64,000 nucleotides of DNA from Cercis canadensis (taxonomy: Eukaryota > Streptophyta > Magnoliopsida > Fabales > Fabaceae), in the NCBI GenBank assembly GCA_003255065.1, contig QAOA01000512.1, positions 206,746 to 270,745 of the forward strand, in the 5' to 3' direction. The position numbers and the translations under genes are program-made. Below are positions 38,011 to 51,317 of this stretch, piece by piece. How positions within the stretch are numbered: the first letter of the stretch is position 1; the number at the start of each line of letters is the position of its first letter. The notes under the pieces are model-generated. The model was given only the letters and a program-made list of their open reading frames with translations, ran no database searches and was not told the DNA's origin.

Positions 38011-38477
38011 GGCTTTCTGATCAAGCTCTGTATGAACACCTTTTCAAGCATGAAGCAACTAGAAACATAACCAAACTGATTTTCAATGGATTTCAGTTTC
38101 CTGTGGCTGATTTGAGCTCGGGGTGAGAAAAAGAGAGCTGATCAAGGGGGAGAAATTGATTAGCTCGTGAAGACTAGAATCGAAATGAATGGAAACTTGG
38201 GTTTAAGAGAACTTTCGAAAATTTAAATGTTATATTTCTTTGTATCTGTAGCAAATGCAAACCAGATCATAAAAGAGATTTTATTCAGTAGCACTCGAGT
38301 TGATCTTCAACAAACTGTCAAGGTGGTGGAATATGCGTTACGCGGCTTACGCAAGCGAAAAGAGAGAGAGAGGAGAGGGGGAAAAAGGTCATTTTGGTAT
38401 TGAAATATGCACCGAAAATCACTTATGTAGCTGAAAGATTTTTTTGTATAAGATTAACGTTGATTCCTTCAATCATT

Positions 38478-38875
38478 TATCGTTAAAGTCTTTTTTTAGA
38501 AACTTAACAGATTTACACGCGTGAACTATTAAGTACTAACTTAAAAAATTAAATATTGATGCGGCATTTTTTATGGGATGGAATTCTTGTAAAATGACAC
38601 CGTTTTGTAGCTGAAGATTCAAAAAATAAATAGGAAAAACGTTGTTGTTTCCTCCTAAAACCCACAAGGAGTCTTCTTCATTTGTGGGTTTTAGGACGAA
38701 ACGACTGCGATTTTACTTTTTTTTTTTTTTCAAATCTTCAGCTCCAATACGCATCATTTCACAAGAATACCATCCCATAAATGTCATGTTAATATTTAGT
38801 TGTCCAAGTAAGCACTTAATGATTTACGTATATAAATCTACTAAGTTTCTCAAACAAAACTCTAAGGCTCTTTTT
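38478..38875. mobile_element. Long inverted-repeat (foldback) element upstream of VPS26
   Basis: About 400 bp forming a near-continuous palindrome. The centre pairs TCCTAAAACCCACAA (38653) with TTGTGGGTTTTAGGA (38680); farther out TTTATGGGATGGAATTCTTG pairs with the reverse of CAAGAATACCATCCCATAAA, and TAGAAACTTAACAGATTTAC pairs with the reverse of the sequence near 38848. Arms are roughly 75-80% alike by eye. It begins about 470 bp upstream of the VPS26 start codon. Likely a MITE; no clear target duplication. Confidence 0.75.
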
Positions 38876-39350
38876 GGGAGTTTGAAGTGGGGGAAAAGAA
38901 AATAAGAGGAGAGGAAAGAGAAGAAAAGGAAGGGAAGGAAAATCGAAGAGTTTTTTTCTCTTTTGTTTAGATGATTAAAATGAGCAAAATAAGAGGAAAG
39001 GAAAATAAAAGTCATATTGTAAAATATTTTTACTAGTTTATCCTTTATTATTAAAATATATACCTTTAATATAAAATTAAATAATATAATACACTTATTT
39101 GTGCGAGATATGGGTGAGGAATTTTTTTTAAAAAAATAAAGGGGTATAATAGTTATTTTAACATATTTCTTCTCCAAACCCTCTAATTTGAAAGAATACA
39201 AAAATGGATTAAAAAATGAGTGTGGGGTTGCATCTTATTCATTGGTCTCCTCTCATTTTTTAAGATAAATCTTCCAAACAAAGGAGATTGGAACTTTATT
39301 TCTCTCCTCTCCTTTCCTTTCCCCTCCAAAGTAACTCTCAAACAAACCTT
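38876..39350. mobile_element. Tourist-like (PIF/Harbinger) MITE
   Basis: Ends GGCTCTTTTTGGGAGTTTG (left) and, in reverse, AGGTTTGTTTGAGAGTTACT (right), followed inward by matching purine-rich arms (GAGGAGAGGAAAG and, in reverse, GGAGAGGAGAGAAAT). TAA lies at both outer edges, fitting the 3-bp TWA duplication of PIF/Harbinger elements. About 475 bp, no transposase. It abuts the foldback element at 38478-38875. Confidence 0.6.
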
Positions 39351-40210
39351 AAAAGTAGACCTAAGTAATTGACGAAATAAATAAGTGATTTTAAGTGCAT
39401 TTTTTCGTGTACTAAAATGACATTTTACTCAAAAATTAACTACCGTTTTTCTTATTTTGGACCACAGATTGGAGCGAACTATTCTATAGTAATAGCTCAG
39501 CCCGCCAAGATCAATGGAATGGTACTAAAAGGGGGGAAAAAAAAAGGAGAAATGTAATTTTCATTATTTCTGACACTATATGCCTAATTGAATTTGGGAC
39601 ATTAAAAAAATCTTTGAATGGCTCTAGCTAAAATATTAATGTGTAAATTAAATTGGGATCTACATAGTAAGAAATGTTGTGGTGGGTGTTAATAAGAGCA
39701 ATGGAGAAAAATCTGCTATGATTTAAAACAATTCAAACGTGATTGTTAGATAAAATAAAATACTTGTTATTACTTATTAGTCCATATCATTTTAACAACA
39801 AATTTCTAGATCTATTGATGGATTTGTTTTTCTTTACCATATGAGGTGACAACTTATGCAGTAGATCAACTCTCTAGCAATGTGTTGATCAAGATTTGAT
39901 CTTAGGTAATGCATTGCCTAGATCTTCACAATATTGTTGGGTGTTTCCCTTCAAATTCTAATTGATGCTCGAATGGTAGGCCTCTCTCTGAAGGGAGTTA
40001 AATGGGGTAAATGTGCCCTGACCTAAAAGGGCAATAACCGACACACTCAATAGTTTGAATTTTTCTTTTTGACAAAAAATAGATTTCTTTTTAGTTCAAT
40101 GATCTAAGTATTTTCAAGCTAACTTTTCAATACCGTTATATTAATAGAGGCAAGTTTTTTGTAATGTTATCTATATCGTGTTCAGCTTAATTTTATCTAT
40201 ATTTTTTTTC
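39351..40210. other. Intergenic DNA, no gene seen
   Basis: AT-rich DNA between the MITE and the single N at 40211. Nothing recognised. Confidence 0.45.
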
Positions 40211-40222
40211 NAAAAAAAAATG

Positions 40223-41182
40223 TATAATGAAGATTATGCAAAATGTTACCAATAAATTACTTTTCAGCCTTCCATCTCCATAGGAGAAAATATGTTCATT
40301 TCAAGGATGAACTTGACGTCCTCTAATAAGAATATGTCTTTTAAACTGCAGGGAAGACAATTTTCTCTGCAAGTTTGCTTTGTCATGTCAATAAATAAGA
40401 GTCAAGGTTAATCCCTGTTGCATGTTGGGTTATATCTACAAAAACCAGTCTTTATCCATGGACAACTTTATGTGACTTTTTCAAATATTCGAATGAAGAG
40501 TGGTCTCAAAGTTTTAGCGATCGATACAAAATGGAGTTTCACAACAAGCACTACAAATGTTGTCTTCAAAGAGGTATTCCATAAAATCACTCAAAGAGGT
40601 ATGACATAAATTGAAACATATCATGTCTGTAAATACACATGTAAACTCTAAAGATTTAATCTTATACATTATAATTATATCAATATTGCAATTCTAGGAT
40701 CAGAGCATGTTCGTATAGACTTAGATAAAGACGCTGACAACCATAGTCCCAATCATACACCATAGGTAATTTTAGTATAGTATTGTCTCATTTTTCATTA
40801 GTTTAATACACTTTCAAATTTTCTATGGATTCATGATTGATACTTGTAATATTGTATCTATGGTTCAAAAAATGAAATCTACAATTGAAAAATTACATGT
40901 CATAGATTTATATAATTTATGTTTCTATGATCACATTAATTTCATCCCACACCCCACCGCCGGGCAGCCCGCACATTGGCACGGGAATAGTACTGGTACT
41001 AAGATAATTTTAATGCTTTCTGAAGAAGACTTTTACTATTCTCGGGGAGCAGGTTTACACAGTACTTTAAATGAAAATCAAGCAAAAAAGGAAAGATCAT
41101 GCAACCAAAAAACAAAAAACATATATAATGAAGATTATGCAAAATGTTACCAATAAATTACTTTTCTGCCTTCCATCTCCAT
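40223..41182. repeat. 59-bp direct repeats bracketing the Helitron remnant
   Basis: 40223-40281 and 41124-41182 match over 59 bp with a single mismatch (TATAATGAAGATTATGCAAA ... TTCCATCTCCAT). The first copy ends exactly where the Helitron text begins; the second lies about 130 bp past its 3' end. Both are preceded by an A run. A single N at 40211 just upstream leaves assembly error possible. Confidence 0.85.
40282..40996 (+). mobile_element. Helitron remnant (end of helicase plus 3' terminus)
   Basis: Readable helicase C-terminal text on the plus strand: GENMFISRMNL, then FSLQVCFVMSINKSQG, then VGLYLQKPVFIHGQLYVTFS, SGLKVLAIDTK and NVVFKEVF, ending with a stop near 40609. The INKSQG and HGQLYV(A/T)FS motifs are signatures of the PIF1-like helicase in the Helitron Rep-helicase protein. 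There is a frameshift around the INKSQG motif and the N-terminal bulk is missing, so it is dead. Farther on, CCCGCACATTGGCACGGG (40968-40985) can pair its ends, and CTGG then T follows 8 bases later (40993-40997), which fits a degenerate Helitron 3' end (hairpin then CTRR, inserted before T). Confidence 0.8.
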
Positions 41183-41682
41183 TGTGTTATAAAAACAAAT
41201 TAGTACTTGCTATTCTAACCCCCAGCCCTATGAAAGTATGTAACTTTGAATAGTGAACAAACCCTAGGCAAAAGCTAAATCTCCTAATAGTAGCCCCCAA
41301 TTGACAGATGCTCCATTGACAAATTAGTTTCACATAACGCATTATATTCTTATGGGCATTATCAGTTGTGAACAATCAACAACAACAATTAATTTCTTCT
41401 TTCCCTTTAAAGGATTACATAATTGTAGTGGAAAGGAGTTGGGAATTGGGACATCAGTCAAGTTGTTTATTATGGAATCACCGTGTCATAGTTCACCATA
41501 CGAAATGAAATTAGATTTTACAACAAGAAGCAAAAGCACATTTTACCCGAAATCACATGAGCCATTTACTCAGTGCCTATGCCTAAACCTTCCATAACAA
41601 AAGCTGGTGAGAAGGTAGATATGTAAATAGGAAATCCCTCCATGAAGAATCATCAGCTCCATTTGGTATTTGCAACTTTGCA

Positions 41683-44600
41683 TCACTTCCTTGACCTGGG
41701 CTTGAAAATATTCTCCTTGTAGTATCTGAGTTCGTTAATGCTTTCTCTAATATCATCCATGGCTCTATGTTTATTTTCCTTTGAAGGTGCTCCCCTCTTA
41801 TCTGTATAAATGAAAACCCTTTATAAAATAGCTTACAAGCATATAGATCTAATGTTTTTTTTTTATCTCTCAAACTGGCAAGCTAGATAACAAGTCCCTT
41901 TACAAAGGGAAATGACATAATCATCATAAAAATGTAACCATGGACCAAATAACTAGCAAACAAGGGTATCAACATTCTTCCAACTCTTAAATTGTCTAAC
42001 TGGTCAGCATGTACAATTACCAAGTGGTGGAAAATAAAACAGCCACAACTAGGAAAAATAAGCCATTAGTCAGAATCCGAATGAAACCCGCAAGCAAAAG
42101 CAGTGGCAGGTGAGGTTCAGAGATACAAATATCTAACTAAGTTTCAAAGCATCTTTACATCATGTAGGATTATGCATCTAATGTCATAGCACTAGAAAAA
42201 CCAAGGATTTTCCCTCAAAGAAATAACCAACATGGAATCTGCATTTATTTGTTTATTTGTCACGTGTTAACTCTTAGATCACCACTTTATTTGAGAATAA
42301 CTGAGGATAATACCATCGCAGGTTGCGACCATACTAGATTGAGGTAGTAGCTTCCCAATTTTTACTCTCATTTTCTGTTTTCTTTCGGAGGTTGGTAGCA
42401 GCTAAGAAATACACGTGATAGGAAGACAGTCATGTAAGATAATGGAACGGTCAAATAATTTTAAGCATGTAACAAATTGGCAGGATATTATCTCTTTTTA
42501 TTTATTTAATTGATGGAGGGGGCAAGGGAAGATGGACAGGTTAAGAAAATAAAATAAAAGTTTAAAACAAATATTAAACTTCAATATATTTCTATGAACT
42601 ATCCAAAAAAAAAAAAATCAGTATTCACAATAACAGTATAAATTCTCACCCTTGGGATACCAGCGAATGCAAAGAGCTTTAACACTACTGACATCAACAA
42701 GCACATGAGAGAAGAGAGCAGCCAATTCTGGCATGTATTTCTGCACAAATTGATTCAGTTTAACAGATGATGCAACATTTCAACATAGGAAGAGTAGGAT
42801 GAATAGAACGACAATATGCTACCAATAAGAATGACAACATGTAAATTCAACAAGGCTTGATTCTAAAGCCTAATCTAAAATAATTACAGAATCACTCCCT
42901 TATTTATTTTCCAGTCAAAATAAATAGTAAAAGCTTAATTAAATGGTTGTCTCAAACCATGAAGAAAAGAAACAGGAAATAAAGCAAAAAATAAATATAC
43001 AAAATGCAGAAGAAGACTTTAGAATAAGATCAAAGAAAGTTGGCATAACAGAGATAAAGCTCTGGTATATGAAAATTGTTATCACCATCAGAGTCAAGAT
43101 ATCATTAAACGCACCAACCAATTAGTAATTAATCTCCTGCCCCCCACCAACCACCCCCCCTTCTCTTTTCTCTTCCCCCAAAAAGAACAAACTAACGGGG
43201 TAAAAAGGAACATGGAAGATGGGAAAGACTCTAATCCAAATGAATGCAACTATTACTGAAGATTTTCTTGACAAATACATGGAAGTGGTTGAGAAGAAAA
43301 ATAATCACTAGAAGCAAAGAAGGACCAATTATCAAGTTTATACGTGTATACTATATCCAGTTGACAAATAAGATTTTGTGCAGTGTTTTAACTTGACAAA
43401 ACAAGTTTTCAAAACGTCACTTTGACACCAATTCAAATCGGCAGATTTGAAAATATAAATTTGGTGAGGTAAAACAATAAGGTCCAGCAGATAAGTGATG
43501 CAATAATCAAGACTTTTACATCTGCCACTGAAAAAACAAATTAATATGCATTAGCCAAAAAGCATTATGTTAATTACAAATTAGCTGAAAAGTTACTATC
43601 TATTATAATAGTGTGACAGAAACAGGATACCTTTAGAAATAGAAAATCCACATATACCGAATTTCCTGCCAAAAGAGGTGCGTATGAACCGACAAATCTT
43701 TTGACAAATTCAATAACCTGCAGCATTCGAATAAAAACCTAATGATATATAAAAATCACCAAAAAGAAAAGAGAAGAAAAGGAAAAGAGGGAAAAGAGAT
43801 TTTGAATATTGCATTCACCCTAAATTGATTGCAAGAAGAAAGCATGGCTGAAGAGAACAATCCCCTACATTGATTGTTCCAATAAGTACATTATTTTATT
43901 TTTATAGATATATTTAGACTCTAATTCTATACATTTGGATTGGGCCCCCTCTGCTTCTGATAAACCTATCAGAGATAATGAGGAAACCATTTCTATCTCT
44001 AAGCAGGGATTTGGCAGTCTCCTGATAGACAAGTTTAACTATTCCATCTGTCTTATAATGTAAAGAAAACAACATATTTCTTTTAAGGTCATTGGCTATA
44101 TATGAAAATGCAATACCCATTACACATGATAAAAAGTAAGTGCAGGTGACAGGAGAGCTCCCCACATGGTATAGTTACTACAAACCTGCTTTTCAGCTTC
44201 TCTTTCACTAACTGTACTTTGAAGCACCTTCTTTGTTAAACCTTAATTCATTGAAAAACATTAGTGATTAGTGAAGCATCCATCTGACATGTTCAGTGAA
44301 AAAATAAAAGAGAACATTACAGAAAAACAGCCAACCTATGAAACGTAAATAATACAGTATCAAACCATAGCATATACCACTTACCACTAGCTGCGTGATG
44401 ACTTTGACACCATTCTCCCATCCTGTCCAAACACTCCTTACTTTGATGGATGACCAAATCAGGACCCTAAAATAACAGTTTTTTTCAGTCATTCACTATA
44501 ATGTGACAACCAATACCATGATAAGCATGATTTGATCAAATGTGACTCACAAACCACAATAAAGAATGATTATAAACAATTATCTATTGTCTTTGTTAGT

Positions 44601-47600
44601 CATCTCTCTATAAGAAAGGAGTTTTCACCATTTTCCATGACTGGATAAATCAAGGGGTTCTGTTGATGATGCATCTAGCAAACAGATCCGCATGCACACA
44701 GAAAGTGAGGGACAAACAATAAACAAGGGGAGCTGAGATTCAGTGCCTTATGAGAATTTGAAAACATATTGGTTTAAATAAATATATTAATCCATTTTTT
44801 TATTATGTAACAAGTATTCAACAATAAAGAACCTTCCAATCTAAAGGCCATAAGCAACTATACCTTTGTAAAGCTATATGCAAGTTGATATATATTCCTA
44901 ATGCATCATATGGGTAACAAGCTAACACAACATATCAAAGGAGCATTTGATGCTTTAAACTTTGCTAGCATGAAATGCAAAAAAAAGAACATCAATAGTA
45001 CATGAGAGAGATCTCATAATATTCTCTTTACTAAATTTTCCACCTTAAGAGTATCGAACTAACATGCAATTACTTGAGTTATGGTATAAGCAAGGTTTTC
45101 AATAAAAAAAAAATTTAAAAAGTTGAAACAAAGATCAACATTAGCAGCTAGACATAGTAGTAAGTATGTAAAATCTATTCAAAATGCAGAGAAATAAAAA
45201 GAAAATACCTCCAATGTTTTGGTTAAAGTTCCATCTGTGATTATACAAGCAATCTCTAGGATTCGGTCCACTTCAATATTTAAACCTGAAGACACAGAAG
45301 AATTAAAACACACCAAAATAATCTCATTAGGCTCTAAACAATTCAACTTCTGTTCAAGAACATACAATAATACAATCTGCAACAAAAGAATATATAGCCT
45401 AGGTTACAAATGAGTATGTTCAATAACAGCTCACCACTTTAAAAGACACTGTAATAATTAAGTAATCAATTGTAATTTATCAAATTATGCTAACAAGAAG
45501 AATAGACAAAACACACAGAAGTTGCACACCATAAAAGCAAATTGTGATGGGAAAATCTACAGAATGATGAAATGATTACTTTCATTTGAAAATCAGAACC
45601 GTAACATAATCAAGTGGGTGCAGTCAACAGACCCCACATAAAAGATTCAGATCACATGCCAAATCAGTGAATGAAGAACTGTCATGCTTTTAGTTTTAGC
45701 AAGTCAAAAGTTAACGAATCCATAACTGATGCATGATTCCCAGAGAAATTAAACAGTCCTTATAAGTTCCTTAAAAATCATATGCATTTTCATGTTAGAC
45801 TGGAAGCGTAATCCAAAATAAAAGTAGTTTATACTATAAAAGCTATATTTTATGGATTAATGCAGGGCATAGCTGCTCAGCAAAAAAGTACAGATCAGCG
45901 AGGCAGAAAAATACTTAGGGCCTCCTAGAGAAGGATGGGGCGCTTTCAGGCTCTTTAATTGAGGGAAAGAACAGAGCTAATCAAGACTATGACAATCAGC
46001 ATACATTCATAGTAGATCAATTAAAGCTGCACCAAGACTGACCTGATAAATCAAATTGGAAAGGCTTCCAACATCAATCCATGTCAGACTTATGTCTGCT
46101 GCATAGAAACCTAGGTGTACAGACACCCATAAGACATACTTTCAACTCACCCTTAATTCTTTGAACATTATGCTATAGACACAGTTAAATTTAACCAATA
46201 TCATGCCATTTACTGATTAAAAATTGGAAATAAAGTGAATTTGAAGAATAGAAGAGATACTGAGGAACAGATTTGCAAGAAAATTACCAGTAGCTCGTTT
46301 CTACTGGTTTATGCATTTCTTACTGTTCTTTTTCTTCAGTTTTGATTTAGTGGCTGTCTTTTCCTCCACTCTTGTAATAATCACTTCTCTTCAAATATGT
46401 AGATATAATAACGAGATAGTCGTGAAAAACAAAAATGTTTTAGTTATGCTAATATTTTCTCATGCCCTCATCATCACTTGTCCAAAATATATATTTTTGA
46501 GGTCCATATATCCATGTTACCACACACACACATGTATGTCTTTTTATGTCTGTTCTTGCCTGCTTTCTTCTTGACATCATCAAGCACTGACAAGCATCCA
46601 AACCATGCTCAAGCGCAGGCAAGATCTCAAAACCTTAGGTTAAGAAATTCAGAATTCTCCAAGAAATTATTCCTTAAACTGAAGAATTGATTCCTCCAAG
46701 GACATCAATTCCTTGCTCATACAGAACCAACTTGTCTTAATGAGATTAAATAATTTTTTTAGAAATTACATATTCTCTCGAATAGATGAATAAAAATCAT
46801 CTTTTGCAAATTCTACAAATCATCTTTCACAAATTCTACAAATACAAAAGTGATTATTGGTATTAAACAATATCTTTTTACCCAGGAAAGAAAGAATAAA
46901 TTAACCGGAAGTCATCTTAGGGCAGAATATCTCCGCAAATATTTACTCTAAAGTGATCCAGATTGCTGAGAAGAAGGCCCATAAAGTTCAATCTAATTCC
47001 ACTTAAAGGTATAGCCATGTTAAAGGCCCTAAATTGTTTTAATCTGACACAAACATATTGACATAGAAAAGTACTAAGTGTAAGAGCTTTATTTTTGGGC
47101 AATGCGGAGGTTTGAGAATGATATCAAACAAACAGGAAGAGAAAAATTGAAACAGAAAAAAATATTCTGAAGTAGAAATAACCAAATCTATCTCCAGCAA
47201 ACCATGCATGCTTACCAGTCATTTCTAAGTCAATCCAAACAAGAGGCAACTTGTAGTCAGATGAAGGCATCACTAGATTTTGTTGGTTTTGTTTCTCATG
47301 CTTGGCCAGTGAAATGTCAGCAGAGCCGTTAACTTTCTTCCCTTTACTACCTGCCTCAAGAAAGTATATGTTAACTGGTCGTTTGCACTCATACTAATCA
47401 ACAAAAATTTTCTACAAAACAATGATTGATTCAGCATATTCAGAACTGGTTAATACACTTTAAAACATAAAGAAAGAAAAAGGAAAGCTATTAGCTGACT
47501 AGAGTAGACATCAGCACGAGGTAATACAGAATAATAGGAAATAACATTACTAAGAAATTAATAGCAAATGCAAGAATTATGCTATACTGCAATAACCAGT

Positions 47601-48481
47601 CATCTCCAAAATTCTGTAGTTACATTGATAAAATTACAGTAAAGTATGCAGCATCTTCTCCTCTTCCTGCTTCTCAAGTTAGGCTCTTGGACGCACTCAG
47701 TGAATTTGTCTACTCTTTTTCCTCAAGCTTTTTGCTAATAACCAACAACTATTCCATAAAATTTTAAATTGCTGTCCAGCTATCCGTTTTTCACTAACTA
47801 GTACTGATTATCAACCTTCTTATCAGGGTAATGAAATATTTTTTGGAACATGATTACGCACCTCAATTTCCTTCATTCAATTAGACATATATAATCACAT
47901 AAATTAATAAGAGCAGTAGTATTTCAGCTAATAATACCGCATTGGTCCAACTCAATGGGAAAACCAAGAGCAAGCTGATATCTAATGCCCATACTAAACC
48001 CAAAGAAAAATGGCACTACCTTTTGCATTTGGGTATTGTGCTGAACAACCAACTTACAAAATCTAAAAGCAGACCTTTTCTTTTTCGAATTCCAACAAAC
48101 TTATTAAATTGGGTTCCATCAACTTCATCTGCATGAATCATCAATCAACAAACCTTACTAAATTCCCTCTTTGAAACTCAGAACAATAACACCACCAATT
48201 GTAAAGAATCCTACAAGCAATCACTCAGTGAAACCCCAACTATAAAACAGTAACTGAAAAAACCAGTGAAAAGAAGAAAAAAGAAAAATAAGGTAGTAGA
48301 ATACGCAAAGATCACAGAGAAATATAGAAGCAGAAAGCGAGAGAGAGATACCTGTAGGGCTAGTGCTTCCTGTGCCTGCAGAAGCAGAAGGAACTGAATC
48401 TGGGTGCACCTCGCTATCATCTGCGTCTAGTTCCAACACCGCAAATGCGTTTGCCAGTCGCTCCATTTTCTCTTCCAACAT
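41683..48481 (-). CDS. Oligoribonuclease (DEDDh 3'-5' exonuclease)
   Basis: Eight coding exons on the minus strand: 48481-48352, 47350-47216, 45285-45209, 44466-44385, 44241-44186, 43717-43631, 42740-42650, 41801-41683. The phases close to 258 residues. The catalytic core is intact: WIDLEMTG supplies Asp84 and Glu86, NSVYVDFLFL supplies Asp184, and HRAMDDIRES supplies His231 and Asp235, the DEDDh set. LNIEVDRILEIACIITDG and the RWYPK...APSKENKHRAMDD segment are typical of oligoribonuclease, which degrades 2-5 nt RNA fragments to mononucleotides; the plant enzyme is reported in mitochondria. The first 75 residues are an acidic, Ser-rich extension beyond the bacterial enzyme's length, so targeting is unclear. 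A second in-frame Met (residue 6) is an alternative start. Intron 2 is 1.9 kb and holds nothing recognisable. Confidence 0.95.
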
Positions 48482-48709
48482 TTACCTTTGGCGCAATTTG
48501 AAACCAGACAGCATTTATTGACCTCGCAGTCACGCAAAATTACAGATGCAGCCGGATAACCCGGGCGGGTGGGTCGTTATCGGGTTATGAAACCCAACTA
48601 ATATACTTCGGGTTCACGTTTGAAATTAACAAACCGAAACACAGGACCTTCACCCGCTTGGTTAATCATAGACAAAAACAAAAACAAAAAAATTTTATAT
48701 TATTTCAAA

Positions 48710-49250
48710 GATTTATTTGCAATTTTCATCTTTTTATTTTAACAACTTAAACTTTTTAGTCCATCTTATTTAAAAAAAAAAAAAATTAATTTTTTATATT
48801 CATAAAATGTATAATTTTAGCCATTTCATCATTTTTCAAGTCTAGTTTAAAGTGTAAAAGTATTTCAATTCACAATCTCACCATTTAGATTGAAGAGTTA
48901 CGTCTTGTAAATCTCCTTACAAAATTTTAACTATATCAAACAATAGGACTTAGTCCAAAATATCAAAACTAAAATTTTTTATCTAATTGCAGATCTAAAT
49001 TCATTCACCAATAGATCAAGCTGAAATTTTGTGAAAAGATTTACAAGACATATTTTTTTAATTTAAACGGTGTGATTATGAATTAGATAATTTTACACCT
49101 TAAAATAGACATAAAAATTTTAATTTAAAGATAAAATGACTAAAATTACATATTTTATAAATATAAAGGAACTAAATAGTTTCCTTTTAAACAATATGGA
49201 CCAAAAAGTTTAAGTTACTAAAATAATATGAATAAAATTACAATTAAGCC
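48710..49250. mobile_element. Mutator-type element with very long inverted repeats
   Basis: 541 bp bounded by the 9-bp direct repeat TATTTCAAA at 48701-48709 and 49251-49259. Almost the whole element is an inverted repeat: each arm is about 270 bp, for example AACTTAAACTTTTTAGTCCA on the left against AACTTAAACTTTTTGGTCCA in reverse on the right, and TCTTGTAAATCTCCTTACAAAATTT-type text near the centre. The tip GGCTTAATTGTAATTTT resembles common plant Mutator MITE tips. No coding capacity. It starts 229 bp upstream of the oligoribonuclease ATG, so it lies in that gene's promoter area. Confidence 0.88.
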
Positions 49251-49259
49251 TATTTCAAA

Positions 49260-51169
49260 TAACACAAATTGCCATTACCCTTTCACTTTTTAGAATGACA
49301 TAGCAGTCATTCTCCAACTAGCCGATCAAAGACATAAATAATACAAAATTTAATTTTAAATTCATAAATACTATACTTTTTAAATTATTTTCACAAATAT
49401 GGTCGTTTTTCTTTTTTTAATAATATCTAAAGTTGAAAAGAGGAAAAGAAAATGTGGGTGACATAATTAGGCAAATTGCATCATCTTCTTAGTGATGTCA
49501 TTTTTTTCCTTACAGTGCGCCATTTGTCAAATAACGTTACTCACATTCTCTCTTCCTCTTTTCAGTAATTGTGTATATTGTGACACCTTATTGGTAATGT
49601 AATATGCACAATTGCATTACAAAAACAATGATACTAATAGAAATAATTTTAAAAATATGATATTTGTAGAATTAAGATTGTGTTTTACATTATTTAAGTC
49701 TTTGATCCCTAACTAGTAGAGAGAAAATGAAAAATGAGAAGAATGGTATTTCCTCTTTCTTTACATGCTTTTGCATGACATTGTTCATACTGATATTTAA
49801 AAAACTAAGTAGTCTAATTCGACCTAAACCCAAATGAGTAACGGGCCAATTTAGGCGGCCAAATGGACCCGTTTCTATTTGGGCTTGCATAATTATAGTG
49901 TGACCCTTTTAATAGAATGGGTTAAACTGAATTGGCATATTTTACTAACTCTCAATTTTTTCTAGGGCATTGTGCCCTTTTATAATAAATAAAAAATTGT
50001 CTTAGCATGAGCAATGGCAAATATATGTATAAGAATATGAGGGCATTTCATAAAATAATTTCTAGTGGTATATATATATATATCATTTAATAAAATTGCT
50101 CTCATTAAAAATAAATAAATAGAACTGCCTAATTACAAGCAATAGTTCAATTGATTATGTATCCAACCTTTAAAATTAGAGAAATTGTTAGATCCAAGAT
50201 CTAATAGGTCAAAGTTATATAATCCAAATATTTTGAATTAATAATATACCCTCATATCAAATATTTTATAGATCTCTCTTTCCACATATAAATATTTCAT
50301 GCTAAGGGAAAAAAAAAAGATATATTTTTTTTACCTCAATCATTATTTTGTTAATACTAACATTTCTCTGGGATATTAAACAAATAACAATAAATAATAT
50401 TAACATTTTCTGAGCTAATTATCCATTTTTTTCCCCTTATACCTACGTGAAAGAGTGTTGCCAAAGTGATGTCTCTATTTCTTGTCAATGAACTTCACTC
50501 AACTAAGTTATTGATTATGAAGCTTTGACAGAAAGAAAAGGATGCAAGAAGAAGAAGCAGTTATGCAGAAAAGAAATAAACCAAAAACGATAAGAGAATA
50601 GAGAGAAATTATCTTAAGCAGAGAATTGTGAAATGAGATTCTTAATTCATTCACCTCTTGTGCATTACAATATATAGATATTAACAGATCATTACAACTT
50701 ACTTACAGCTATCATTAATAACTAATTAACTATATGAAACCTGTCTAACTGATTAGCGAATTCCTAACTACTTCCCAGCTCAGCACAATTATCTAATCTG
50801 GTGCTTTGGTTGCTATGTTATCAATGATCACCACCAAATAAAAGTGCAACAATGGGTCATTGAACATGTGGGGGTGCTATGCTAAACCATCACTTCTTGT
50901 TTTTCCTTTATACAATTTTGACTATATACTAACTCAGTTTGATATAGTTTACATAATTTAAATTTTATTAAACTCACTTAAATCTTTTAAATATAACACA
51001 TATATTAATTTAATAAAATTTAAATTATGTCAAATATACTATATTGATATAATATAAAATTAAAATTTGTTAGAAAAATTAAATATATAACTTTTGTTAC
51101 ATCTAGAAATATAACATAGCACCTTTTTACATAGATATGTGCTGTTTCTGTTGAAATAGTTTGTAAATA
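49260..51169. other. AT-rich intergenic DNA, no gene seen
   Basis: No gene recognised. A (TA)n run lies at about 50070-50088. Frequent A/T tracts. Confidence 0.45.
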
Positions 51170-51317
51170 TATTAATAATTAACCAAGTCCCACATTGGTT
51201 AACTTAGAGTATGTAAAAGACTTTATAAATGCAAACTAAAGTTATAAAGTAACTTTAGTTAAATGGGCACAAGCCCATTTGACAAGCCCAAACAGCCTAG
51301 CAAGACAAAGTCCATTA
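51170..51317. mobile_element. Possible retroelement edge beside the gap
   Basis: The text AAGTCCCACATTGGTTAACT followed by GTAAAAGACTTTATAAATGC resembles sequence often found near the ends of plant LTR elements and their short relatives. The putative element runs into the N gap at 51318, so family, extent and completeness cannot be judged. Confidence 0.3.

Noticed and set aside
38824-39201. 125-codon open frame on the minus strand
   Set aside because: It lies inside the Tourist-like MITE and is low-complexity Phe/Ser/Lys text from the purine-rich arm.
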